A stretch of DNA of 64,000 bases from contig CM035360.1 in NCBI GenBank assembly GCA_020137815.1, forward strand, positions 563,001 through 627,000, read 5' to 3'. Each line of letters starts with the position of its first letter. Positions within the stretch are counted from its first letter, which is position 1. A program made the position numbers and the translations under genes. Shown here piece after piece: positions 1 to 8,940 of this stretch. The stretch comes from Hormiphora californensis. Its lineage: Eukaryota > Ctenophora > Tentaculata > Cydippida > Pleurobrachiidae. The notes beneath the pieces are model-generated. The model was given only the letters and a program-made list of their open reading frames with translations, was not told where the DNA came from and searched no databases.

Positions 1-16
1 GATCTTGTGCTTCTAG

Positions 17-1046
17 ACTAATAAAATACAATCGATTTGGTACAAATTGGTTCCAGGTTTGTGTGATATGGTCAAAAGGTCTTTTTACTGTGGCCCATCA
101 AAGATGGCCACTCTGCAAATACGTATTTGGCTCCTTTGGCCGCAGATGTAAACCAAAATAAGATTTATTATACACTAAAATTTGCGTCTTCTCAAGGCGA
201 ACAACCTGGTTTTTACGACATTCCATTTCATGCAGGCGTTGAGGAGTTACAGCTGAAAAACTGCTACAGTGGATTTTGGAAATACCCCTACTTCATCAAA
301 CTCTTACCCGGGAAAGATTTCGAAAAATATAAATTTTTATACATGAAAATGAAGCTCAAACAAATGCCAACAAGATGCAAAAAACGGGAAGTGTCTAACT
401 TATTTCGTTCAGAAGTTATAGTCAAAATAAAAGTGCTTATTATTTGCCTTTAAAATACACTCTAAAACCATACTTTTAGACAATTTCTGACAACTTCAAA
501 CAAATTTTGTCCACAGGGGGCTAAGTTGGTGCACTGGAGGTGAAATTTTATTCGTATTGCATTTTTAGACAGATTTGCTGTTTTTCAGGGCTTTAAAAGG
601 GTGTTTTTAAAGGCAAATATAAGCACTTTTATTTTGACTATAACTTCTGAACGAAATAAGCTAGACACTTCCCGTTTTTTGCATCTTGTTGGCATTTGTC
701 TGAGCTTCATTTTCATGTATAAAAATTTATATTTTTCGAAATCTTCTCCGGGTTAGAGTTTGATGAAGTAGGGGTATTTCCAAAATCCACTGTAGCAGTT
801 TTTCAGCTGTAACTCCTCAACGCCTGCATGAAATGGAATGTCGTAAAAACCAGGTTGTTCGCCTTGAGAAGACGCAAATTTTGGTGTATAATAAATCTTA
901 TTTTGGTCCACAACTGAGGCCACAGGAGCCAAAAACGTATTTGCAGATAAGACATCTTTAAGGGGCCACTGCAACGAGAGTTTTTGACCAAATCACACAA
1001 ACCCAAAACCAATCTGTAGCAAATTGATTATATTTTATTGGTGAAA
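17..1046. repeat. Long inverted repeat (foldback element), about 450-bp arms
   Basis: The left arm (about 17-466) reappears reverse-complemented at about 596-1046, with a spacer of about 130 bp. The match includes the outer stretch with AGGTTTGTGTGAT and the inner stretch GCAAAAAACGGGAAGTGTC. The arms differ at scattered positions, so this is an old duplication rather than a cloning artefact. Each arm carries the same short open frame (127-453 on + and 753-974 on -), which simply mirrors the repeat. It is probably a non-autonomous foldback transposon; no transposase and no clear target-site duplication are visible. Confidence 0.85.
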
Positions 1047-1326
1047 ATTCTCGAGACCGTATCTTTTAAGGGTGATTTACTAGAACCTCTGAAATACGAA
1101 AAAAGTTGAAAATTGCTAAAAATAACAGTTTTTGCCGTTTTACGCAAAAACGGCACATGACCGGATTTTAATTTTATGTTTTTCGGATTCTACGTCAAAA
1201 AATACGTGGGGTAGGGTCCGTAACTTCTCGGGTTACTCTAGGCGAGGTAAAACCTCCTTCCAGGACACCGTGCTAAATGTCACATCAGACCCGCAAGCTA
1301 TATTTTATAAAATCCCCCCTCTTCAG

Positions 1327-1618
1327 GCTGATGGTAGCTGCTTCTACCACCCTATTCGGGCTCTACCAGTACCTTTTCAAATTTAACATTCTAAAATCCA
1401 TCTCCCGCACCGTTGCCGCCTTGATCATCTTCATCTTTATGATGTACCTTCCCTCCATGCTTCACGCTGGCTCCGTTGCTGCCAAGGGTATCTTTGCTCT
1501 TGTCAAATTCCTCATGATCGGGGGGATCACTCTGTTCTATGTGGCCGTGTATTTTGATGATATCGCACCACCCGCAAAGAACGTGCCCAGGAGAGTCAGG
1601 AGGCTGCTGTATAAGTAG
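1327..1618 (+). CDS. Terminal exon of a small multi-pass membrane protein (copy 1)
   Basis: A strong 3' splice site (CCCCCCTCTTCAG) precedes an open exon that starts in phase 2 and ends at TAG 1616-1618. It encodes about 96 residues: a hydrophobic stretch at the start, ILKSISRTVAAL followed by a second hydrophobic segment, a third segment (FLMIGGITLFYVAVYF), then an acidic turn and a basic tail ending RRVRRLLYK. AATAAA lies at about 1845. The exon is related to 2118-2457, which has the same acceptor phase, the same LKS(I/V) motif and the same order of helices. The upstream exons were not found and the family was not recognised. It could equally be an alternative last exon of the same gene as copy 2. 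Confidence 0.55.
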
Positions 1619-1674
1619 GGGCACCCTCCGTGCAGTGTGGCTGGCTCACCATTAGGTAAATGATCCCATTTTGG

Positions 1675-1778
1675 GGGGAAACAGTCGGATCTGAGTTTCA
1701 AGTTCAGCTGTTACGACTATCTACCATTGAGACCTCTTAACTCATTAGGGCTCAGTGATCACGAGACTGTTTCCCCCT
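1675..1778. mobile_element. MITE-like element with GGGGGAAACAGTC termini
   Basis: GGGGGAAACAGTC (about 1676-1688) is repeated in inverse orientation as GACTGTTTCCCCC (about 1765-1777). A related element with the same type of GGGGGAAACA end lies at 42004-42150. About 100 bp long and non-coding. It sits between the two paralogous membrane-protein exons. Confidence 0.6.
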
Positions 1779-2117
1779 ATTTCTTGCTGATATAATTTGC
1801 TGCTATAGCTGAACGGGGCATCCTCCTTCACCTCTCCAGCTCCAAAATAAAGTGTATTTAACCAAAAAACTGCCCAATTTCGCTGAGCCAGCCCAACACA
1901 AAGAGGGTGCCCCGTGCAGCAGACAGATAGCAGATACACAGAGATTATGAACACATTTATTATGTTTGAATTCCGTCTGACGGTGCCGACCCTGTATTGA
2001 ATACATAAGATCGGGTCGGTGCCGGCACAAAGCATCCCATCTCCCCTAACTTATTCCCTCCTAACTTTCCATCTAACCCCCCTCTCTTCCCTCCTAACTC
2101 CCCTTCTCTCCTTGCAG

Positions 2118-2457
2118 GCTCACAGTGATAATTCTCACGGTCCTATTCCTGGTCTACATGGTCCTCATCGCAAAACATGGCGCCCTCCTCAAGTCTGTAA
2201 CAGCCACCCTCTTCTCATTCCTGATGATGCTCTTCTTCCTCAGTCAGCCCATAGATCTGACACAGGCAGAGAATGAGGCCGACCAGGATAACAGGATCAC
2301 CAAGGCATTCTTCAGACTCCCCTTCATCCTGGTTCTGATCATCATCTACTGTATCGCCTACCTGGAGGACCTGATGGGAAGGAATGTGGTCGTAGTGGAG
2401 GAACAGGTGGAGGTAACTGAGAACAAGGTGGCTGTGGAGGCGGAACAAAACGCGTGA
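2118..2457 (+). CDS. Terminal exon of a small multi-pass membrane protein (copy 2)
   Basis: The acceptor CTCTCCTTGCAG precedes an exon in the same phase as copy 1, ending at TGA 2455-2457. About 112 residues are encoded: a hydrophobic helix, LLKSVTATLFSFLMM with a second helix, an acidic loop (AENEADQDN), a third helix (LPFILVLIIIYCIAYL) and a Val/Glu-rich hydrophilic tail. The helix order and the LKS motif match copy 1, so the two are tandem paralogs or alternative ends. AATAAA occurs at about 2707. The function is unknown; a four-helix or three-helix small membrane protein is the most that the sequence supports. Confidence 0.55.
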
Positions 2458-3125
2458 GGGATGCGTGGTTTGTAACGCGTGATTTAAGATAACGCGCGCA
2501 TGCACGTGCAATGTGCATGCCTGTTATATCTACTCACGCGTGAGAATTGTCACGCGAGGGGAAGCCGTTTAGAAGGACTATGAAAGTATCAGTTAGGATT
2601 TGTATCAGATATATTCACCAGAACTAAATTATTGTGAGCCTATATTTTATGAAATCACGCCCTTTAAAATCCTAACATCTGTACGTTTTCGTGGCAAATA
2701 TTGTTTAATAAAAACCGTCTTTTAGTTTGAGTGAATAACAAACATCCATCCATTCCACTCCATTCATCACCCGGGCCGCGCTATATCAAAGCTGCTGACT
2801 AAGAGATCGTTTGATCACCTGAGATTCAGGAACGATTATTTTCCCTCCCCCTCCCGTAATGTCACGTACTTATGCATCTTCCTATTTGATCTTTGACGTG
2901 GACAAAGTCAAAGACTGTGTTGATATTGTTTAATTTAAACGGATGAGATAATGCCTGCATGAAGAGAGAGGGGGGCGTCATATGATAGACGCGAAGTATC
3001 TCTGACCGTCCGAAAATATTAAATAGAGCCTGGAGAGAGAAAGAGAGACTGAGAGACGGCCCAAGAGAGAAGACTCGGATCATAGTGTCGTCCGTCAAAG
3101 TGCACAGTCGTGTCAACATGCAAGT

Positions 3126-3203
<78 letters not shown>

Positions 3204-3443
3204 CCACTCTCTCTCTCTCTAGTACACGCTACTGTGCAGATGTCATATTGAGAGCACTAGGATTAGAAGAGGAGGATTTGTTTTGACTATCTTTGTTCGC
3301 AGGTGCTTTTTAATCTTTGAATTACGCTTCGTAGCCGGCCCAGAGACTGCTCTGGGGCCAGAGGAGCTGGTAAATCTGATTTTGAGAAGCCAATCCCCCT
3401 TGTCACACGTTTGGTAGCATGTTGCTATACGGGGACAGTTTCT
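2458..3443. other. Intergenic, with a (CT)n tract
   Basis: 3' flank of the membrane-protein exon with a polyadenylation signal near 2707, then AT-rich sequence without a credible gene. A pure CT repeat fills about 3127-3198 and continues imperfectly to 3220. Confidence 0.6.
3127..3220. repeat. (CT)n microsatellite
   Basis: More than 30 uninterrupted CT units, then a short imperfect tail. Open frames through it (Arg-Glu or Leu-Ser runs) are artefacts of the repeat. Confidence 0.95.
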
Positions 3444-3457
3444 GTTGCCATGGTAAC
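3444..3457. promoter_or_regulatory. X-box (RFX-type site) upstream of the two-exon gene
   Basis: GTTGCCATGGTAAC matches the RFX X-box consensus GTHNYYATRRNAAC at every position and lies 110 bp upstream of the ATG at 3567. In animals RFX factors bind such sites near the start of ciliary genes. The match is seen directly; the regulatory role is inferred and weakened by the abundance of the same motif elsewhere in this window. Confidence 0.5.
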
Positions 3458-3566
3458 CATGACCCCTTACACTCTATGCTTTCATGCCTCTCTCCCCACA
3501 TATCATATTTCTTTGCCTTTTCTCTGGCCTGAGCTGATCTTGTAAGTTTTGCTACTTGTTTCAATC

Positions 3567-4278
3567 ATGAGTGGAACCCGCCGTAGGCCCCGTTCAGCCA
3601 TGGACAAAACGTACACGAGGGAGGAAATTAAGGAGATATCGGGTAGGAATTGTTGTGAAATATGTACTCCTTCATAAAACATTTCATTAGAAATTGTAGC
3701 TGTGAAACTAATCTTGCGCGATGAGATGATGTGATAGCTTGATACGCTTGATTCCCCCCCCCCCTTAACATTATATGTAGTTTATTGGAGTGCATGATAT
3801 ACATATAATGGGCCCCACAACATTGCATGTAATGCATGAATAGTAATTCACTTAGCAAAGACACATGTTCTAACTAAACACACGTCATTCCAAAACTGCT
3901 ACTTTCGCTGCTCCTTCATCAAACATTTTATACTCCTTCATAAAATAAATTACCTCCCCTCCAGAGAGATTATACAGCAAGCACACTACGGCCAGTAGAC
4001 TGCACCTGCGGCCTTCCTCAGCCAATATGAGACCACCACCACGACAACCAAGTCGACCCCATACCGCAACATCTACCCTGACAACCCAATCAGACATTGA
4101 AAATATCGTAAAAAGGCTCAGTCAGGTAAAGAAGGAGGTGCCTGACTCAAAACGAGTGGGATCAGCTCAGAAATACGGAGTCGTGAATTCATATGCGTGG
4201 AGGGGATGGAACACAGATGTTCCTCACATTTTCTGGAGGTACAATTATCCCAGGAACTGGTTTAGATCAGCCTTGTGA
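3567..4278 (+). CDS. Small basic protein, two exons, candidate ciliary protein
   Basis: Exon 1 (3567-3642) starts MSGTRRRPRS and ends in phase 1 before GTAGGA. Exon 2 (3965-4278) follows CCCCTCCAG and restores the frame, giving 129 aa. The protein has two similar short motifs, EEIKEISERL and SDIENIVKRL, separated by a Pro/Arg/Ser/Thr-rich basic stretch, and an aromatic C-terminus with VVNSYAWRGWN and FWRYNYPRNWF. There is no signal peptide or membrane segment. Small basic proteins with aromatic tails of this kind are common among axonemal and microtubule-inner proteins, and the upstream X-box fits, but I cannot name an ortholog. It converges with the ZFAND-like gene, about 190 bp apart at the 3' ends. 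Confidence 0.65.
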
Positions 4279-4469
4279 AATGAAATGATCTGCCAACTAG
4301 TACTTTTCATGTTTTCAGAGAACTATTCAGAGAATTGTTGGACAACTTATAATGAATTTCAAGAGTTAGGCAAAATATGAAGCATATAATTTTGTTAATT
4401 CTTTGAATTTGAAAATATTTTACACAAAAATCTCCCCGTATAAAATCATGAATTGTCAAATCTTGTGTG

Positions 4470-4979
4470 TCAAATCTTCGTTACTTTATCAGCAACTATC
4501 CGGGGGTTTTTCTCCGCTAACTCCGCTCTCTGTAGAGTCTTATAGTCAAACTGACAATTGTGATCTTTATCTCCCCGGTGTAACGGACAAAACAAACCCC
4601 CACATCTACAATCAAACCCTAGGAGACCCACTTTCTTCCTACAAATCCCGCACCTGTTCACCTTCCTCTTCTTAGAAGGGCCCTCTGTTGTTGTCTCTTT
4701 AATGCACTCTGAGGAGGGCCGCTTTTTAGCCTCATTCAACAGTCGGGAGGATCTCCTTTTCCCAAGACTGGTTCTGGAGCTAGTAGTTGCAATAGTCGGG
4801 TGGCTGGTCGGGCGGCTGGTTGGGCGGCTGGTTGGGCGGCTGGTCCGGTGGCTGGTTTGATCAGCAACATCAGCTGCAGCTGGTTTAGATCCTTGTTGTT
4901 GGCACTGCGAGCAGTAGCCATCAAACTGTGGGGAACCGTAAAAGGTGCAGGAGCTGTTTCGGCACGGCTCCGAGGACAT
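4470..4979 (-). CDS. A20/AN1 zinc-finger protein, ZFAND5/6 type
   Basis: Single coding exon, 169 aa, start ATG at 4977-4979. Residues about 6-24 form an A20 zinc finger (C-x4-C-x11-C-x2-C, with FDGYCSQC). Residues about 114-150 form an AN1 zinc finger with the full C-x2-C...C-x-C-x4-C-x2-H-x5-H-x-C set (CGICRKKVGLLGFDCRC, FCPLHRGDKDHNC). The order and length match the ZFAND5/ZFAND6 stress-associated proteins, which bind ubiquitin through A20 and link to the proteasome or peroxisomal import. The linker holds four Arg/His-Pro-Thr-Ser repeats and a basic Lys/Arg patch. The C-terminus (YKTLQRAELAEKNP) is the typical family ending. The open frame continues upstream of the ATG to 5204 without homology and is probably untranslated. 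Confidence 0.9.
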   Translation of the reverse strand: MSSEPCRNSSCTFYGSPQFDGYCSQCQQQGSKPAAADVADQTSHRTSRPTSRPTSRPTSHPTIATTSSRTSLGKRRSSRLLNEAKKRPSSECIKETTTEGPSKKRKVNRCGICRKKVGLLGFDCRCGGLFCPLHRGDKDHNCQFDYKTLQRAELAEKNPRIVADKVTKI

Positions 4980-5398
4980 CTTGGAGAGGGGGTTGCTGGG
5001 GGATTGCAGGAGTAGTTGCACGTGCAAAAACAACATGAAATGAAGGACAAATGTAAATGAGAAGTACCGAGGGACGGAAGTGAGATATGGAGGAATTAGA
5101 GTAACGCATGTGCTGAAGAAGTAACACACTAGGTTATTTTCACTGCCAATATTGTTATGATATGATGTTACATACAGCACGTCACTATAATAACTGTCAC
5201 ACATTCTACAGTGTCACATTCTATAGTGTCACTTTACTTAGTACTTCTGGAGTTTTGTACCACTCAATGGTTGCTGAGGGCTAGTGGGATTTGTTGAGTA
5301 AGGGGGAAGTTAACAAAGTGGGATGGTTTATCTGGAAGTGGGTCAGTTTACTGCGCAGTACAAAACTCTTGAAACTCTTGACAGCTAATATGATATGA

Positions 5399-5404
5399 TT
5401 TATT
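5399..5404 (-). terminator. Polyadenylation signal AATAAA of the GPCR gene
   Basis: TTTATT on the + strand is AATAAA on the minus strand, about 110 bp past the receptor stop codon. Confidence 0.5.
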
Positions 5405-5513
5405 TGTTGTAGGTAGTTGTAGAAACAATTTCTGAGGTTCAATTAAACTTAAAGTTAGAAAAAGACAGCACAGCTTTACACAATTACAGCCATGTGCAGC
5501 AGTGCAGCTCATT

Positions 5514-6727
5514 CTACCAGTTAATCTTGTGTAAACTAATAACTTCATTTGGTTGACTGGTGCAGCATGGATTTGAAATAATAACTCCAAACTTGTTCTC
5601 GATATAGTCATCTCGACGAAATGTACTATTTCTAAATGTACTATTCCTAAATGTACTATTCCTAAATGTACTACTATTCCTAAATGTACTATTTCCAAAG
5701 AACACTGACACATTAGTATTTCTCGACAGACTGTGATCATGTTGTAAAACAGAGCCCTGTCTCATTGCAATATAAATAATAGGATTTAATAAAGAAGTCA
5801 CCGGTGCCTGGACGACATAGCTAAAAAACAGCAGTACAATCAGACTAAAAGATCTACTTTGCATCTCAGTCTCAATTGAGTTTCCAATTAGCCGCTCCTT
5901 ATTTCTAATTATCAGTTGGTCCCCTACAAACACACATACCATACTGAACAAACTAAGACCGTTTATAAAGAGAACCCTGAGTGTACTACCAAGGGAGCGT
6001 GATGCAGTGCTGTTACTGACAGGGTTTAGGAATCTGTGAAAAAGATGAACCACGGTCAGAAAGCCAAACACAACACCGGCTCCCTGGAAAGCCCACCGTG
6101 GAACTATTGATATCTTTTGTATAGTAGAAGCAGAAACGTAAAATCCTGAAATATTGAGCCCTCCCTGTGGAAAACAAAATTGGCAATAGTTCAAAAACAC
6201 CAAGTCTTTGGAGATGTAACCCGCGTACAGGGAATAAAAGGCCTGACCAAGAAAGGTAAAACCTAGACATGCTATAAGAGAACCGAAAAAGGGTTTCCGA
6301 GGTATCTTTCTCAGAGGGAACTTTATCTTGACTAGTCGGGCTACAGTTAGGTAGGTGGTAATGATGAACGGGCTGTAAAACAGGAACAAATATGCTATGG
6401 TGTAAAATATACACCCTGTCGTCCCTTCTCTGTCCATATAATAATAATACTCATTTTCACAGATTTCAGACTGGTGAGAGTCATTAAAACAGGCCGGTTC
6501 TTTTTCTTTCCAAAAACCAACTGCCATTTGAATACCAATGATAGGACATGTGAAGAGATCCACCGTGCCGAGTAGGATGAATAGAGTCCGAGCAATGGAA
6601 GACCTTTTCCAGTAGTTGTGCCGTAGTACTAGAGGTTTAGAGGAATTGCAGTCAACGCTAGCAGAATGAAGAAGATCATGAGTGGAAAATCTGGAACTGA
6701 TGTCCCTCCTTCACTAAAAATTGCCAT
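5514..6727 (-). CDS. Class A-like seven-transmembrane receptor, one frameshift in TM1
   Basis: The main frame (5514-6563 and upstream to about 6640) encodes several hydrophobic helices. A TM3-end motif reads TVARLVKIKFPLRKI, in the place of the usual DRY region, and TM7 carries NPIIY, the NPxxY motif of rhodopsin-class receptors. The extracellular loop is Cys-rich and the cytoplasmic tail has four FRNST repeats. The first helix (DFPLMIFFILLALTAIPLN) lies in another frame that starts at ATG 6727 and runs into TAG near 6630; the main frame resumes with VLRHNYWKRSS. One missing base near 6630 explains the break. There is no room for an intron there. It is either a sequencing indel, a null allele or a young pseudogene. 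The ligand is not predictable. Confidence 0.7.
5620..5695 (-). repeat. Short coding tandem repeat (FRNST)
   Basis: Four to five copies of a 15-bp unit related to AAATGTACTATTCCT (+ strand), encoding FRNST in the receptor tail; one copy has a 3-bp insertion. Confidence 0.85.
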
Positions 6728-6817
6728 AGCTGAAAACCTAATTTTGAAACAGTGGTCAAAACGAGATGGAAATTCCACCGTGGATTTCAACTCAGACAAA
6801 CTAAGTAAAAGAAGCAA

Positions 6818-7175
6818 AACAAAATTATGGCTGGTTCGAGTTTTGTTTCTGGCTTCTCATAACCACAAAACTCGAAACCAGGGGAATAGCTAGAAGAAGC
6901 TGTCAGCCCCGCACTAAAATTAAATGCGGGTTGGAATAGAAGATGTCAAACGTGACGTCGTGAACAGAGAGGTAGCAAACTAGCAAAGTAAAATGAATAG
7001 GATGAGCCAACTAACATTTCTCTGTTATATGGGTTTCAAGTTTTGTGGTTTAGAAGTTAGAGAGTTATAGTGGTTAGAAGGTTAGAAAAGGAGGAAAAAA
7101 AATGAGAGATTCAGAACAGAGCGTAAGAGACAAGTTTTAGTGGGAGAAGAGGGTTATGAGCTCAGCAGCTCACTC

Positions 7176-7235
<60 letters not shown>

Positions 7236-7253
7236 GCCTCTCTCTCTCTTCTC

Positions 7254-7331
<78 letters not shown>

Positions 7332-7382
7332 CTCTCTCTCTCTCTCTATCGCTCTCTCCTCTCAGCTCTCTCTCTCTCTCTA

Positions 7383-7423
<41 letters not shown>

Positions 7424-8590
7424 TATTCTCTCTGTCTCTCTCCCTCTCTCTATCTACGGTCTCCCTTTCTTGCTGTCTCGAGATCTCGATCTCTCTCTCT
7501 CTTGATCAAAGTTATTGAAAATGGGAGCGAAACTGATAGATAGTTGAGTCGTAGCTGAGACTCAAAAAAGAAAGTATGAACAACTCAAATTTAGAATTTA
7601 TAACGTTTAAAATCTCTGGCATTTAAAACTGGCGGACTATATTTTACAGCTTGAGTATTCTCCAGCTTGAGCAGGGGGTTTAGTCTGATATCTTTATCTC
7701 TCCATTTGCGGCTCTAAAGACTTTAGTAAAGTAGAAACTAGAAATGAACCCACAATCTGAGGAGAAATGAAACTATGTGAAACTATTTAGTTTTCTTTGT
7801 ACATCAGCCGCCTTGCTCGACCCTGTTTACAAATGTAAAGGAGGATTAGAACATACAACAATCAGCCACTCATGTAAACCGAGATCCAAACATTATTCTA
7901 CATTATTAAGTGCTTGCCACTTAGACCCAAATAAAGACCTGAGACCTGAGATCTCTTTCTATCCTTAACTCCATTTTCAATAGCATTGATTTCGTGTGAA
8001 CAATGTGAATTTCTAAAAGCTAATGTTTTCATACTACTGACCTTCCGGGCCATACGACAACAAAGACAAAGTAGACAATAAGGTACTACAAAGGTAGTAT
8101 ACAAAGAGTTAAACAGACAAAGAGAGTTGCTGTGTTTTAGGGAGTGCGTGTGTGGTTTTATGAGACCTGTTCTTAGACGCGTCCTCTATAGAGATAATTA
8201 CAGAGGCCTGCTGTTGTTATTAAACTATACTAAAGGCATGCTACATTGTTGTTAGATCATGATTGGGGCCCAACCCTCACGGCTAATGTACTTAATTAAT
8301 CAAAATTAAAAAGGCACGACTGTTTTCCCCCTTTATTGTCGGTAGCGGTTCCATGAAGGGGCTGAATTCAGGGGCGCAGATGGGATGGGTTGAAAGTGGT
8401 CGGGGGCCTATACTTGACGGGAGAGCAATGAGTGGCCCCGGCCGTACCACTCACGGGTATATTAAATTAGTAGAATAAAACAAAGACATGATATGGTTTT
8501 AATTGAAAGAAAGAATCACTCAAATACTACACATCACTTGTAATTGAGTACTCTACAACAAATCACATTAATCTAGACCAGCTAAACACA
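6818..8590. other. Intergenic, dominated by CT repeats
   Basis: No credible coding exon. The region contains 330 bp of (CT)n between about 7177 and 7500, followed by AT-rich single-copy sequence. Confidence 0.55.
7177..7502. repeat. Long interrupted (CT)n microsatellite
   Basis: Largely CT dinucleotides with TCG, TAT and CCT interruptions, suggesting age and internal duplication. Leu-Ser open frames in it are artefacts. Confidence 0.95.
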
Positions 8591-8688
8591 AGTAAACAAC
8601 CAATCAGAACTCGTTATTTAGGTCACGTGACTGGATATCATGTCAGCCAATCAGGGACCAGTATTTCCTGATTCGGTCGGTTCCTGCT
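8591..8688. mobile_element. MITE-like repeat, ATTCGGTCGGT family, copy 1
   Basis: Shares CCAATCAGAACTCGTTATTT and CAGGGACCAGTATTTCCTG with 43358-43470 and, inverted, with 45805-45913. The complete copy has ACCGACCGAAT-type inverted ends. The left end here is degraded. Confidence 0.75.
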
Positions 8689-8792
8689 AAACAATCGTGT
8701 GTCTTTTAGTTGGACCAGCCAACTAACAAGATATTATCATTGCATAACAAGATATTATCACCGCATAAATTAATAGCCATCAGCTCGAAATA

Positions 8793-8798
8793 TTTATT
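8793..8798 (-). terminator. Polyadenylation signal of the locus C tail gene
   Basis: TTTATT on the + strand reads AATAAA on the minus strand, about 143 bp downstream of the stop codon at 8941. Confidence 0.5.
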
Positions 8799-8940
8799 AC
8801 GAAAATCCAAAAAATTAAAAAACTATTTTTTTCAACCCAAAAACTTGAGATTATACATAGCTACAATCTCTTTAAATTACAGACGATAATTTTTCTTTAA
8901 AGAAAAAATCATTATTTTTATAAAAAAATCCCAAACAAGT

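Noticed and set aside
127-453. 108-codon open frame and its mirror at 753-974
   Set aside because: Duplicate only because it lies in the inverted repeat; composition is not coding-like and no start context or domain is seen.
7140-7518. Leu-Ser-rich and Arg-Glu-rich open frames in CT/GA tracts (also near 45260, 48480, 56700, 59140, 61650)
   Set aside because: Dinucleotide repeats are free of stops in all frames; no coding evidence.
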